In this document: piece after piece, positions 8,234 to 17,345 of the stretch
Layout of the letters: each line of letters opens with the position of its first letter
How positions within the stretch are numbered: the first letter of the stretch is position 1
Assembly: GCF_018130465.1 (NCBI RefSeq)
Contig: NZ_JAFCKJ010000012.1
Coordinates: 1-64,000 of the forward strand
DNA length: 64,000 bases
Source: Bradyrhizobium canariense
GTDB taxonomy: Bacteria > Pseudomonadota > Alphaproteobacteria > Rhizobiales > Xanthobacteraceae
Direction: 5' to 3'
Position numbers and translations under genes: made by a program
Notes under the pieces: generated by a model
The model's database searches: none
Told to the model about the DNA's origin: nothing
The model's input: only the letters and a program-made list of their open reading frames with translations

Positions 8234-8917
8234 ATGACCGAACAGGGCGAGACGGGTGAAGCCATCACCATCCTCCTCGTCGAGGACGACGCGCCGACTT
8301 GCTGGCGGCTCCAGGACGCGCTGGTCAAGGCCGGCTACGAGGTACGCAGCGCCGGCACGCTCGCAGAGGCTCGCTCGGGGCTCGGCGAGCGGGCGCCGCG
8401 CGTGCTGCTCACTGATCTGCGGCTGCCCGACGGCCACGGCGTCGAGCTGATCCGCGAGACGAGGCGGCGCTTTCCCGACACCGAGATCATGGTGATCTCG
8501 GCGCTCGGCGACGAGGAGAGCGTGATCTCCGCGATCACGGTCGGCGCCACCGGTTATCTCCTGAAGGATGCGTTCCCCACGGATATCGCCACCACCGTGC
8601 GCGATCTGGTCGCCGGCCATTCGCCGATCTCGGCCTCGATCGCCCGCTTCATCGTGCGCCGAACGCAAGGTACCGCGCAGAATGCGGCCGAGCCTCCGCC
8701 GGGTCCCGCGCTCAACACCGCAAGGCTCACCCCACGGGAGATCGACATCCTCTGGGGCATCGCCAAAGGTTTCAGCTACGCCGAGATCGCGAGCCATCTC
8801 GGCCTGTCCAGGCAGACCGTGCCCGGCCACATCAAGAACATCTATCGCAAGCTCGAAGTGCACACCCGCAGCGAAGCGGTGTTCGAAGCGGTGCAGCAGG
8901 GCCTGATCAAGCTGTGA
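8234..8917 (+). CDS. NarL/LuxR-type response regulator
   Basis: A 227-residue two-component regulator. The receiver domain holds the acidic pair in LLVEDDAP, the phospho-acceptor Asp61 in LLTDLRLPDG, and the conserved Lys in YLLKDA. The C-terminal LuxR helix-turn-helix reads LTPREIDILWGIAKGFSYAE then SRQTVPGHIKNIYRKLEVHTR. The ATG at 8234 has AGGA eight bases upstream and is preferred over 8228. Its last four bases overlap the start of the histidine kinase (GTGA), so the two are translationally coupled. The target promoters are unknown; the preceding DUF2235 gene, 122 bp upstream, is a possible target. Confidence 0.92.
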   Translation: MTEQGETGEAITILLVEDDAPTCWRLQDALVKAGYEVRSAGTLAEARSGLGERAPRVLLTDLRLPDGHGVELIRETRRRFPDTEIMVISALGDEESVISAITVGATGYLLKDAFPTDIATTVRDLVAGHSPISASIARFIVRRTQGTAQNAAEPPPGPALNTARLTPREIDILWGIAKGFSYAEIASHLGLSRQTVPGHIKNIYRKLEVHTRSEAVFEAVQQGLIKL

Positions 8918-10851
8918 GCGATATCGCGGCGAAGGCACCGGTCAAACCCGCGCGGCGCCGGCTGCTGGTCTCGCGCCTCGTGCCCTATCTGCTGCTGCAG
9001 GCGCTGATACTGGTCGCGACCATCCTCGGGCTGCGGCTGCTCCAGCCCAGCGACCCCGACGACTTTGCGCTGAGCGAATTCTCGCTGCGCGAGGACGGCG
9101 TGGCGCGTCCCGTGACGCTGCCGCATTTCACGTCGTCACGCTATTCCCTGGCCGACCCACCGCTCTACACCGGCGCCTTCACGTTCCGCCGCGGCGATGT
9201 GGCGTCGGGATGGTCGGTATTCCTGCCGCGCTTCAGCAACGCGGTGGAAGTCGCAATCAACGGCGTCGTCATCCTGGATTCCCGACGCGATGCCAACGCC
9301 AACCGGCCCGACCGCAACACCCCGCAGATCGGGTCGATCCCGTCCTCGTTGCTGCGCGAGGGCGCCAACGCGATCACGGTGCGGCTGTTGGTTTGGGGAC
9401 CGCTCAAGGGCTTTCTCGACACCGTCTATGTCGGGCCGGATGCGGCCTTGCGGCCCGCCTACGAGACACGCACGCTGATGTTCGTCACGTTGCCCGTGGT
9501 GTTCTCCGCCTGGCAGTCGATCCTCGCCGTCATCCTGGCGATCATGTGGCTGATGCGCCGCCGCGAGCCGGTTTACGGCGTGCTGGCCGTGGCGATGGTA
9601 CTCGGCGTGGTGCAGGCCTTCGCGCCGCCACCGGTGCCCCCCGTCACCACGTCCCGGCTCGCCGCGGTGTTGCTCGCGTCCGCACCGATCGAGAGCGCCC
9701 TGGTCGTCGTCTTCGGCGTGCTGTTCTTCGGCTGGCGCTGGCCGCGTTACGGCATGCTGCTGTTCGCGCCGGGGCTCGTCGTGTTCAGTGTCGGGCTGAT
9801 CGCGGGCCCGCCGCTGCCGCGCATTCTATTTCTCGTGCTTGGCATTCCCACCGTCGGGCTCTGCCTGATCCTGATGGCCTGCGTCACCGCTGCCGCGGTG
9901 GTGCGGCGGCAGGACGCGGCAAGCTTCACGCTCGGCTGCGCGGTGACCATCGTGCTGATATGCTGGGCCCACGACATGCTGTCGGTGTTCGAGATCGTGA
10001 CCGACGAGCGCATCTTCCTCTCGCGCCTGTCCTATTCGGCGATGCTGGTCGCGATCGGCGCCGGCTTGACCTGGCGGTTCGCGCGCGCGCTGAACCAGGT
10101 CGACAGCTTTGCCGGCCAGCTCGTGACCCGCGTAAGCGAAGCCGAGGAGCGGCTGAAGGCGAGCTTTGCGCGCGAGGAGGAGCGTGCACGGGCCGCCGCG
10201 CTCGCCAATGAGCGCACCCGGCTGATGCGCGACCTGCATGACGGCCTCGGCGGCCAGCTCATCAGCATCGTGGCACTGTCCGAGCGCGGCCATGAGGGCG
10301 CGACCATCACCGACGCCGCCCGCGCGGCGCTGAAGGACCTGCGCCTCGTCATCGATTCCATGGACGACATCGGCGGCGACCTGATGCTCGCGCTCGGCTC
10401 CTGGCGCGAGCGGGCGACCGCGCAATTGCGACCGCACGACATCGCGCTCGACTGGCACGTGGCGACGCCGCAGGGGCTGCCGCTGCATCCCGAGCTCAGG
10501 CCATGGCATGTCATCCAGATCGTGCGCATCCTCGACGAGGCCGTGACCAATGCGGTCAAGCACGCGGAGGCCCGCCACATCGCGGTCACCATCGAGACGG
10601 TCGACGAAGGTCAGGGACCGTACGGTGTGATCAGGGTCGCGGATGACGGCAAGGGCTTTGCCAACGGTTCCGCGCTGGTCGGCAGCGGCGGGGCCGCCGA
10701 CGCGAGCCAGAGCGCGCGGGGCCTTCGCAACATGAGGAGCCGTGCCGCGCGCTGCGGGGCGACGCTCAATCTGAGTTCGGATTCCTCAGGCACGCGCGTG
10801 CGGCTGCAATTGCCGCAGATTTTCCCCGACAGCGATGCCGCCGTCGGCTGA
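8914..10851 (+). CDS. Sensor histidine kinase, 7TM-DISM-like with HisKA_3
   Basis: A 645-residue kinase. After one N-terminal helix comes an extracytoplasmic beta-rich domain (about 50-175; FTFRRGDVASGWSVFLPRF, VEVAINGVVILDSR) resembling the galactose-binding-like 7TMR-DISM extracellular fold. About seven transmembrane helices follow (about 185-390), then a short coiled coil. The HPK7-type dimerisation motif LMRDLHDGLGGQLISIVAL has the phospho-acceptor at His442. The ATPase domain shows the N box (LDEAVTNAVKHAEA) and the G1 box (VADDGKGF). It uses a GTG start inside the response regulator. It probably senses a small carbohydrate-like or envelope ligand, by analogy with the fold only. Confidence 0.9.
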   Translation: MSDIAAKAPVKPARRRLLVSRLVPYLLLQALILVATILGLRLLQPSDPDDFALSEFSLREDGVARPVTLPHFTSSRYSLADPPLYTGAFTFRRGDVASGWSVFLPRFSNAVEVAINGVVILDSRRDANANRPDRNTPQIGSIPSSLLREGANAITVRLLVWGPLKGFLDTVYVGPDAALRPAYETRTLMFVTLPVVFSAWQSILAVILAIMWLMRRREPVYGVLAVAMVLGVVQAFAPPPVPPVTTSRLAAVLLASAPIESALVVVFGVLFFGWRWPRYGMLLFAPGLVVFSVGLIAGPPLPRILFLVLGIPTVGLCLILMACVTAAAVVRRQDAASFTLGCAVTIVLICWAHDMLSVFEIVTDERIFLSRLSYSAMLVAIGAGLTWRFARALNQVDSFAGQLVTRVSEAEERLKASFAREEERARAAALANERTRLMRDLHDGLGGQLISIVALSERGHEGATITDAARAALKDLRLVIDSMDDIGGDLMLALGSWRERATAQLRPHDIALDWHVATPQGLPLHPELRPWHVIQIVRILDEAVTNAVKHAEARHIAVTIETVDEGQGPYGVIRVADDGKGFANGSALVGSGGAADASQSARGLRNMRSRAARCGATLNLSSDSSGTRVRLQLPQIFPDSDAAVG

Positions 10852-10855
10852 AAAG

Positions 10856-10892
10856 CCCCCTCTCCGTACGTGTGGGACGCGCGGAGAGAGGG
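10856..10892. terminator. Imperfect stem-loop after histidine kinase
   Basis: CCCTCTCCG pairs with CGGAGAGAGGG (one bulge) a few bases after the kinase stop. It carries the same CTCTCC/GGAGAG core as the palindrome at 5119-5147. No T-run follows. It is a likely transcript end or repeat remnant. Confidence 0.35.
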
Positions 10893-10969
10893 ACGGGCCG
10901 GATGATTTGCCTGCGGAGGACGGGGGGGGTCGTCCGCAAGGCTCCTTCGCCCGAACTCTTTCGTCGTTC

Positions 10970-11248
10970 TCAGCGCACGCCGACGCGATTGACCGGACCA
11001 CCGCGATTCATCGGCGTGCCCGCGCGCACGCCGACACCGGGCGCACCGACACCGGGTGTCGCGACCGCGACCGCGGCCGGCGCAACCACCACTGCTGCTG
11101 TCGGCCGCACCACGCAGCCCTTGGGTATGCCGACCGTCTTGCAATAAACCACCGCTTGCGCCGGGCTCGTGCCCAGCGACACGATCGCCGCACCTGCCAG
11201 CGCCAAAATCGTCAGCCCGGCGCTCAGCGCTCCCGCTCTTTTCGACAT
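10970..11248 (-). CDS. Small secreted Ala/Val/Pro-rich protein
   Basis: A 92-residue protein. The signal peptide ends SPAQA; the mature part begins VVYCKTVGIPKGCVVRP with two cysteines, followed by a low-complexity Val/Ala/Pro/Gly stretch and an Arg/Gly-rich end (MNRGGPVNRVGVR). The 'YCKT.G.PKGCVVRP' core is one I associate with small exported rhizobial proteins of unknown role. The ATG at 11248 has an AGGAG Shine-Dalgarno. It converges on the histidine kinase. Confidence 0.72.
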   Translation of the reverse strand: MSKRAGALSAGLTILALAGAAIVSLGTSPAQAVVYCKTVGIPKGCVVRPTAAVVVAPAAVAVATPGVGAPGVGVRAGTPMNRGGPVNRVGVR

Positions 11249-11483
11249 CTTGCTCTCCTGCTTCCCGTTCGGCGTCCCGATGCAATCACCGGGTCTCGCA
11301 GCCGACGTGCAGCCTGAATGACAAAAGACGGCGCGCTGATACATGCCATGAAAATGGGGGTACGGCGGCGGCGCGGGCTGGCCGATGCCATGAACATGGC
11401 ATGGACCTGCGTCCGGCCCTCGCGAGATGGTCCGGCTCGCTTGATCCCAGCCGGGACCAACGACATTCCCAAGGAGGTACTTT

Positions 11484-11708
11484 ATGAAGATTTCGGTTCT
11501 TGCCGCGCTGCTGCTCGCCGCGACCGCCCAGACCGCCGCTGCACAATCCGGTCCGACGCCGCAGGAGCAGATGACCTGCCGAAGCGACGCGAGCAAATTC
11601 TGCGCCGAACACATCGGCAAGCCGCCGCAGATGAATGCCTGCCTGCGCGAGAACAAGTCGAAGCTTTCCGATGGCTGCCGCAAGGTCGTGGAGTCGCACG
11701 GCGGTTGA
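11484..11708 (+). CDS. Small secreted cysteine-rich repeat protein
   Basis: A 74-residue protein with a strong AAGGAGG ribosome site and a signal peptide (MKISVLAALLLAATAQTAAA). The mature part has four cysteines in the pattern C-x7-C-x15-C-x10-C (MTCRSDASKFCAEHIGKPP, NACLRENKSKLSDGC), matching the cysteine-rich repeat (Cys_rich_FGFR) type seen in many small alphaproteobacterial exported proteins. Two disulfides are likely. The function is unknown. Confidence 0.8.
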   Translation: MKISVLAALLLAATAQTAAAQSGPTPQEQMTCRSDASKFCAEHIGKPPQMNACLRENKSKLSDGCRKVVESHGG

Positions 11709-11742
11709 GCCATCGCCGTCCACGGCACAAATCTCGCGGGCG

Positions 11743-13629
11743 CTAATGCGTCAGGCCATAGACGTCGATGCGCCCGTCATAGGTCGGGCGATAGATACGG
11801 CCCTTCCAGACGATCGGGCGGTTGAACTTGGGATGCATGAAGGCGTGCTCCGGTCCCCAGTTCTCGCTGTCCCAGATCACCTGAAGCCGCTTGGAGCCGT
11901 CCGGATTGGTGGCGAAATTCTGCGCGTCATAGACCAGGAAGCGGCCCGGGCTGAGCATCATGTTACTGTCCTGATAGGGCACCATCGCCACGATGATGCC
12001 ATCAGCGCCGTTGTTGGCGGCAAGCGTGATGCTCCAGCCGGGCATGCCGCCCGGCGGACGCGGCGATTGCGGCGAAGCGATCTCGTTGCCCCCGGCGAGA
12101 TAGGCCGTGGTCCCGTCCGCTGCGATCGACCAGGCCCGCAAGGCACTGTTCTCGCCGCCGACGAAATGCATGATGCCGTGGACGGCGGACTGGAACAGCA
12201 GCGGCGTGCCATGCAGATGCCGCGTCGCGCCGCCGGGAAACAGGTTCAGCTCCGTCGGTGACGCCGGCGCCGGCGGCACGGCGGGATCGAAATACGTGTA
12301 CAGGATCGGCGGCATACGAAGCTTGTCGTAGTTCGCCGCGAAATGGCCGGCCGCAAGATCACCCGGTTGCGTGTTGCCGAGCGCATTGGCGTTGCCGGTG
12401 TAGAGGACGCCATCCTTGCCGGCGGCCAGAATGGCATGGGCGGCAGCGACATAGATCGGACCGCCGGAACCGAAATCCTGGTCGCCCCACATCGACTCGT
12501 TCATCGCCTCCATGTGATGCGCCACGACCGACGCGATCTGGGCGTCGATTGCATTGCGACCTGACGTGACCGCGACATGCGGCATCTCGCGGGCGTGAAG
12601 AGGCTTGAGCTGCATTCCCATGCGCCTGGCGTGCGCAATCACGGAAGGCAGGGATACGTTGGACGGCAACGCCACCTCGTCATCGTCGTCCTCGGCCGCT
12701 GCGACCGCTGCAGCGCCGACCCGGTTGACGTCGGTCCACGGCGCCCACCACGACACGACCTCGAAATGAGCATGGTTTCCCGTGTGCAAGGCGAGCCGCA
12801 CGATGCTCTCGCCGAAATCGCCGTGTTGCGGCGAGAACGCACCATTGCCGGTGATGATGTAGATCGAGCCGTCGGGAGCAACGGCAGGCCCCGCCCCGCT
12901 CTGCCACAGCCCGCCGCCGGAGCCGGTGACGGTGGAGCACCAGGCGGCAGCGAGCCGCCAGCCATGAACATCAACCGCAATCAGCCAGCCACGCGCCGTC
13001 TTCGACGTCTCCGCGATCGTGCCGAAGGGAATCAGCACGTGGTTCTGCGTCAGCGTCAAGGCGCTGCGCTGCTTGCGCTGCGCCGAGACGAATTTCTGCA
13101 CCGGCAGACCGCCCGGCGGCGTGTAGACCGCGCCCTCGAGATTCAGGAGCCCGTGCACCTTCGAGCCGTCGGCGATCCGTAGGGCTGCGAGAAAATGCTG
13201 CCCCTTGGCGACGCTGCCGTCGTTGCTGATCCAGGCGCAGGCATAGAGAATACCCGCCCCTTCGTCGATCACAGGCGTCGAGAGAATGCCCCAATGGACG
13301 TTGGTCATGTGGCCGTCGATCGCTCTCGTTCCGACGATCGGGCGCCCGAGATTCGTCGCCCAGATCTTGTGGCCGGTCGCAGCGTCGAATGCATAGACCC
13401 AATTGCCCATGCTGGCCTGGAAGATCAGATCGCGAGTCGTGCCATCGGCCATGTGCACGCCGCCGACCGCCAGCGGCTGCGCCTCGAGCCTGGGATCGTC
13501 GGGAATCGGAAGGCTGAAGAGTTTGACGATACCTTTGTTGCGGACGGCAGTCGCCGTCAGCACCGTTTCGGAATTGTTCGCGCCGGTACGAGCGTGGTCG
13601 TAGCTGCGGGTCGTGACGGAAGTGGGCAT
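11743..13629 (-). CDS. PQQ/BamB-like beta-propeller protein without signal peptide
   Basis: A 628-residue protein with quinoprotein-like blades. The start reads YDHARTGANNSETVL, typical of this family; blade motifs include VYAFDAATGHKIWA, PDGSIYIITGNGAF, AGKDGVLYTGNANAL and GRIYRPTYDGRIDVYG. There is no N-terminal signal peptide or lipobox, unlike BamB or secreted PQQ dehydrogenases, and I see no clear PQQ active-site cysteine pair. It begins two bases after the stop of the small membrane protein upstream, so they are translationally coupled. Longer reading frames to 14190 exist but use the wrong frame for the upstream gene. I infer a scaffold or ligand-binding propeller, not a proven enzyme. 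Confidence 0.82.
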   Translation of the reverse strand: MPTSVTTRSYDHARTGANNSETVLTATAVRNKGIVKLFSLPIPDDPRLEAQPLAVGGVHMADGTTRDLIFQASMGNWVYAFDAATGHKIWATNLGRPIVGTRAIDGHMTNVHWGILSTPVIDEGAGILYACAWISNDGSVAKGQHFLAALRIADGSKVHGLLNLEGAVYTPPGGLPVQKFVSAQRKQRSALTLTQNHVLIPFGTIAETSKTARGWLIAVDVHGWRLAAAWCSTVTGSGGGLWQSGAGPAVAPDGSIYIITGNGAFSPQHGDFGESIVRLALHTGNHAHFEVVSWWAPWTDVNRVGAAAVAAAEDDDDEVALPSNVSLPSVIAHARRMGMQLKPLHAREMPHVAVTSGRNAIDAQIASVVAHHMEAMNESMWGDQDFGSGGPIYVAAAHAILAAGKDGVLYTGNANALGNTQPGDLAAGHFAANYDKLRMPPILYTYFDPAVPPAPASPTELNLFPGGATRHLHGTPLLFQSAVHGIMHFVGGENSALRAWSIAADGTTAYLAGGNEIASPQSPRPPGGMPGWSITLAANNGADGIIVAMVPYQDSNMMLSPGRFLVYDAQNFATNPDGSKRLQVIWDSENWGPEHAFMHPKFNRPIVWKGRIYRPTYDGRIDVYGLTH

Positions 13630-13631
13630 GG

Positions 13632-14108
13632 TCAGCCCCCGAATGCCAAAACGCTTCCGGCAACGAGCAGGCAGGCTCCGGCGAACGACCGTCCGCTTTC
13701 GGGACTTGCGTTCCACCAACCGAGCGCCGTGGCTCCGCACGAAAATCCGAGGCCAGCCATCGCGGCGCTGGACAGCGCCACGAGACCGATATGGTCCGGC
13801 GCGTGCGACACGACATTGTCCATCGCAAGCAGCGGCGGCAGGACGTAGACCCAGCCCGCCGCCTGGGTCAGGCGATGCGCGACCGGAAGACGCAGGACCA
13901 GCAACGCGCCGCACGAAATCAGCGCGACCACGGCAAGGCCGCCTGCGACCGGCACACTGACACCGAGCGCGGAGCCCAGCGCGTCGCACACGCCGAACAT
14001 CAGAATGAGCGGCAGCACATGGCGTCGCGGAACGATGGATGCGAGCGCGAAGGCCACGATGAGGCTGTCGGCGGACGTCCACAACAGATGCAATGACATG
14101 GAAACCAT
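13632..14108 (-). CDS. Small multi-pass membrane protein, possibly MntP-like
   Basis: A 158-residue, roughly six-helix membrane protein. The first helix TSADSLIVAFALASIVP and the second LILMFGVCDALGSALG recall the 'DAFAVS...FG..QAL' pattern of MntP/LysE-type exporters, with an acidic residue in each. The similarity is weak and seen only by eye. A start at 14099 is also possible. It lies just upstream of, and is coupled to, the beta-propeller gene. The pair may form a membrane protein with a soluble cytoplasmic partner. Confidence 0.65.
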   Translation of the reverse strand: MVSMSLHLLWTSADSLIVAFALASIVPRRHVLPLILMFGVCDALGSALGVSVPVAGGLAVVALISCGALLVLRLPVAHRLTQAAGWVYVLPPLLAMDNVVSHAPDHIGLVALSSAAMAGLGFSCGATALGWWNASPESGRSFAGACLLVAGSVLAFGG

Positions 14109-14246
14109 GACGCGGCCTCTGGCTGGCTACGTCAATCATGCATTGAACGGAGATCATCTGGAAGTTGAAAGTTAAGGCAAGCGCCTCCACTGAACGAACC
14201 GTCGCTCACGATCGCGTGCGCGACGGCGAACAAGGTGGCTCAAGCG

Positions 14247-14948
14247 CTAATCGTCGTCGGCACCGAACATCCTGATCTGCGGGAAGCCACTGCGCGGCCG
14301 GCTTACGACGTCACGGGTGTTGGAATCTTCACGAACGTTGCGCGCGACGTCGTCCCAATCGGTCTGATCGCGCATGCCGCGTTGCTCGCGGGGGTCGTAA
14401 TGACGGCGCTCGGCCCAACGCTCGCGGCGATCCATCCGGCGCCGCTCGGACGCGGCACGCTTCACGTCAGAATCCCTGGCCTTGGCATTGGCATTGTCGG
14501 GTGAAGAGGATGACACCGTCGAAGCCTGCTGTTCGGCAGGTTTTACGACTTGCGGAGGTGAAGCGGGGGCCGGCTTCAACTGCTCCTTGGGCGGCTCGAC
14601 TGCGGCTGCTTGCGAGGGTTGCGGCGCGGGCGCTTCAGCGTTCGCCTGGGTAGTCTGCGTCCCGGGTTTGGCCTCAGGTTTTATTTCGTCCTGCGCCTGC
14701 ACCGGGGCGACGACCGTCGCGCCGAACGTCTTTGAACCGGTGAGATATTGGACGCGCTCCGAGGGCGCGCTGGTTGTTGTCGTGGCGGCGACGGGTTCAG
14801 CACGCTGCGCCATCTTGCCGGCATCCGGCCCCTGCTTGGGCGCGCTTGGGTGCATGATATTGCCGGCGACGATGCCGCCGCCAAGACCGATCGCGATGGC
14901 GGCAACGATCGTTCCGGCACCGACGAAATAAGCAGTCGAGGCGCGCAT
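14247..14948 (-). CDS. Membrane-anchored Pro/Ala-rich protein with basic C-terminus
   Basis: A 233-residue protein with one N-terminal helix (YFVGAGTIVAAIAIGLGGGI). A long disordered Pro/Ala/Gln/Lys-rich region follows (about 35-150), then an Arg/Asp-rich segment (AASERRRMDRRERWAERRHY) and a conserved-looking end. GGGAG lies seven bases before the ATG. Topology suggests a periplasm-exposed linker protein. No family is recognised. Confidence 0.7.
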   Translation of the reverse strand: MRASTAYFVGAGTIVAAIAIGLGGGIVAGNIMHPSAPKQGPDAGKMAQRAEPVAATTTTSAPSERVQYLTGSKTFGATVVAPVQAQDEIKPEAKPGTQTTQANAEAPAPQPSQAAAVEPPKEQLKPAPASPPQVVKPAEQQASTVSSSSPDNANAKARDSDVKRAASERRRMDRRERWAERRHYDPREQRGMRDQTDWDDVARNVREDSNTRDVVSRPRSGFPQIRMFGADDD

Positions 14949-15034
14949 TGGTCTACTCCCTCTTTGGAGCGGGCAACGCCTTGGGATTGCCAGATGTTCC
15001 TGAAGCGAGCGCGGTTCCTCGAGGAACCTGCGCG

Positions 15035-15772
15035 TCAGATCTGCTGCGCGACCTTTTCGAGCCCGATGATGCGGGCGAGCTTGCGCACTTCCTCTTTCTG
15101 GTCGTCACGCAGCTGGAACAGCAGCGGCATCGCAGCCGACTTCAGCTGCTGGACCTCGTCGCAATTGGGATCGATCGGCACGCCCTGCACGTTCGGATTG
15201 GACAGCTTGTTTGCCGAGATCTTGCGGACGACGTTGCGCAGCGCAGTTTCGACCGAGGGCCAGTAATATTCCTGCGACGACGACAGTTTCAGGCGATCCC
15301 TGATGCCCGCGATCTGCATGTCGGACAGCAGCGAATAGGTTTTCTGCGGCTGCGGCTTGGCGACGACCTTCGGCTTGGCCGGGACTTCGACGGCAGGAAT
15401 CTCTGCAGCGGCCGGAGCCTCGTTCACGCTCGCCTTGGGCATCGGGAAATCGGATGGCGTGGCGGCGGCAAACGCCTGGCGCAGCGGCTCGGTCAGCACG
15501 GGCATTTGCGAGAGCTTGTCGGCGGGAACCTGGACCGGGTCGATGGCAGCCGAGGCCAGCGCCAGTGTCGGAACCAGACGGTCGGCCTTGGCGGCCCGGT
15601 TGGTTGCAAGCGGCTTCGGCGGCGTCTGCGAGATCATCTCAGCGCTGACGCTGGGCACGCTGTCGCGGCCGAGAATGGCGGTGGTGGCGGCACCGAGGAC
15701 GAGGAAGCAGGTCAGCACGACGATGGTGATGGCTTTCGACAAACGTCTCTCCGCGTCCGGCTTCAAGTCCAC
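15035..15772 (-). CDS. Single-pass membrane protein of unknown function
   Basis: A 245-residue protein. One helix near the N-terminus (AITIVVLTCFLVLGAATTAI) is followed by a Pro/Ala-rich linker and a helical C-terminal domain. That domain starts SLLSDMQIAGIRDRLKLSSS and contains EYYWPSVETALR, faintly like Spy/LTXXQ-type helical proteins. The listed start is a GTG; a TTG eleven codons in, preceded by GGAGAG, is an alternative. It follows the Pro/Ala-rich membrane protein's promoter side on the same strand, with no sign of tight coupling. Confidence 0.68.
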   Translation of the reverse strand: MDLKPDAERRLSKAITIVVLTCFLVLGAATTAILGRDSVPSVSAEMISQTPPKPLATNRAAKADRLVPTLALASAAIDPVQVPADKLSQMPVLTEPLRQAFAAATPSDFPMPKASVNEAPAAAEIPAVEVPAKPKVVAKPQPQKTYSLLSDMQIAGIRDRLKLSSSQEYYWPSVETALRNVVRKISANKLSNPNVQGVPIDPNCDEVQQLKSAAMPLLFQLRDDQKEEVRKLARIIGLEKVAQQI

Positions 15773-15874
15773 GTGATAAGTGCCCGGAAACTGGGCGGTA
15801 AATATGGCTTAACCGTGCCGTTGCGGCGGCAATCGCGCGGACTCCCGCGACATCGGCTCGAAACCTCAAGAAAA

Positions 15875-16123
15875 TCAGGCCGCTAGCGCCAGATCGTAAG
15901 CGTCCTGGATGTCGGCCACGATCTCCGAGGCCTCCCAGACCCCGCGCGGCTCGACAGATTGCAGCGTCACCGTCCAATTGCCGCCCCGGCGGGTGCGGGG
16001 GACGCTGACGATGTCGAAGCGCACATTGCGGCACAGTGGGTGGCGGGCCAGCGCGTGGGCCACGCGAACGCGAATTTCGTCCAGCGACGCCGCCGTCTTG
16101 GCGTTGAGAAAGTCGAAGTCCAT
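15875..16123 (-). CDS. Small conserved cytoplasmic protein
   Basis: An 82-residue soluble protein with no signal peptide. It looks like a compact alpha/beta domain: helix SLDEIRVRVAHALARHPLC, strands NVRFDIVSVPRTRRGGNWTV, then helix EIVADIQDAYDLALAA. A GAGAGGGACAGG purine tract precedes the ATG. I do not recognise the family. Confidence 0.65.
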   Translation of the reverse strand: MDFDFLNAKTAASLDEIRVRVAHALARHPLCRNVRFDIVSVPRTRRGGNWTVTLQSVEPRGVWEASEIVADIQDAYDLALAA

Positions 16124-16264
16124 CGCCTGTCCCTCTCGGTCCTGATTGGCGGCCGTGAGAGGGATTCTTGCCGGGCGTTGGTTAATCTGCCGTTAAGTTG
16201 GGGCTTCGATGCAGCGCTCGATTAACTGTGATGGGAACGACAGCCCCCATCGGCCTCCGCATTT

Positions 16265-17239
16265 TTACGGGGAGGGCCGGCCACCCGCCTCTCGATACTC
16301 GGCGACCGTCCGCGCGACGAGATCGTTGACCCCCATCACTTCGGTCACGCCCGATATCGAATGCCCGCCGCTCCAGATATCGCGCCAGCGCTTTGGGCGG
16401 CTCTCGCGCGCGTTGACGTCGATGTCCTTGCCGATGTCGATCGCACCGCGCGCCGGCAGATCGTCGGGGTCGAGCCCGGCTGCGACGATCGACGGCTTGA
16501 GCATGCTGGTCTGCAGGCCCGTGAACGCGGTGGTCAGCAAAATGTCGTCCGCGCTGCCGTCGACCAGCATACGCTTGTGACGCTCGTCCGCCATGCTCTC
16601 GCCCGTCGCTATGAATTTCGTGCCCATGTAGCCGAGATCGCAGCCGAGTACTTCTGCCGCATGCAGCGCGCGGCCGTCGCTGATGCCGCCGGCCAGCACG
16701 ACGATGCCATCGTAGAATGCGCGCACCGCCCGGACGAAGGCAAACGGGTTGAGCCAGCCGGTCTGCCCGCCTGCGCCCGCGGTGAGCAACACGAGCCCGT
16801 CGGCGCCGGCCTCCGCCGCGCGCTGGGCGTGGCGGATCGAGGCCACGTCCGCCAGCACCAGCGCGCCGGCGTCATGCAGCGGCTTCAACACCGGCGCGGG
16901 CGATCCAACAGAGGTAATGACGATCTCCGGCTTGTGGCGCAGCAGCACGGCGAGATCCTGCTCCAACCTCGCGTTGGAGCGATGCACGATCAGGTTCGGG
17001 CAGAGTGGCGCGGCCGAGCGACCGGTTTGATCTTCGTGCTGCCATAGCCGCGTTTCGATCTCGGTGAGCCACGCCTCAAGCTGTTCCGCGCTGCGGCAAT
17101 TCGCGGTAGGGAAGCTGCCGATCACACCGTTACGGCAGGTAGCGACCGTGAGCTCGACGCCCGACACCAGAAACATCGGCGCCGCGATCAGAGGCAGACT
17201 GAGACGATCGCGAAAGCGTTGCAGTCGATCGGACGTCAC
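16265..17239 (-). CDS. Nitronate monooxygenase-like flavoprotein with His-to-Gln change
   Basis: A 324-residue TIM-barrel flavoprotein of the 2-nitropropane dioxygenase family. The N-terminus LSLPLIAAPMFLVSGVELTV and the phosphate-binding AGGISDG fit the FMN barrel. In the usual GAGGH loop the conserved His is replaced: LTAGAGGQTGWLN. Nitronate oxidation uses that His as base, so this copy may be a different oxidoreductase (for example an enoyl reductase-like enzyme) or impaired. The GTG start at 17239 has GGGAGG five bases upstream; an extension to 17329 would run into the divergent promoter. It is divergent from an acyl-CoA synthetase. Confidence 0.85.
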   Translation of the reverse strand: MTSDRLQRFRDRLSLPLIAAPMFLVSGVELTVATCRNGVIGSFPTANCRSAEQLEAWLTEIETRLWQHEDQTGRSAAPLCPNLIVHRSNARLEQDLAVLLRHKPEIVITSVGSPAPVLKPLHDAGALVLADVASIRHAQRAAEAGADGLVLLTAGAGGQTGWLNPFAFVRAVRAFYDGIVVLAGGISDGRALHAAEVLGCDLGYMGTKFIATGESMADERHKRMLVDGSADDILLTTAFTGLQTSMLKPSIVAAGLDPDDLPARGAIDIGKDIDVNARESRPKRWRDIWSGGHSISGVTEVMGVNDLVARTVAEYREAGGRPSP

Positions 17240-17345
17240 ACATGCCTCCCTGCGCGGGCTTTGTCGAACCATTCCGCATTCCTGTGCTAGCCTTGCGCGC
17301 AACATTGGCACGCCAGAAGCCGATGACAAAGCAATGAGGAAACAT

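Noticed and set aside
13630-14190. Upstream extension of the beta-propeller gene to 14190
   Set aside because: The extension is out of frame with a clear six-helix membrane protein at 13632-14108 and reads as nonsense.
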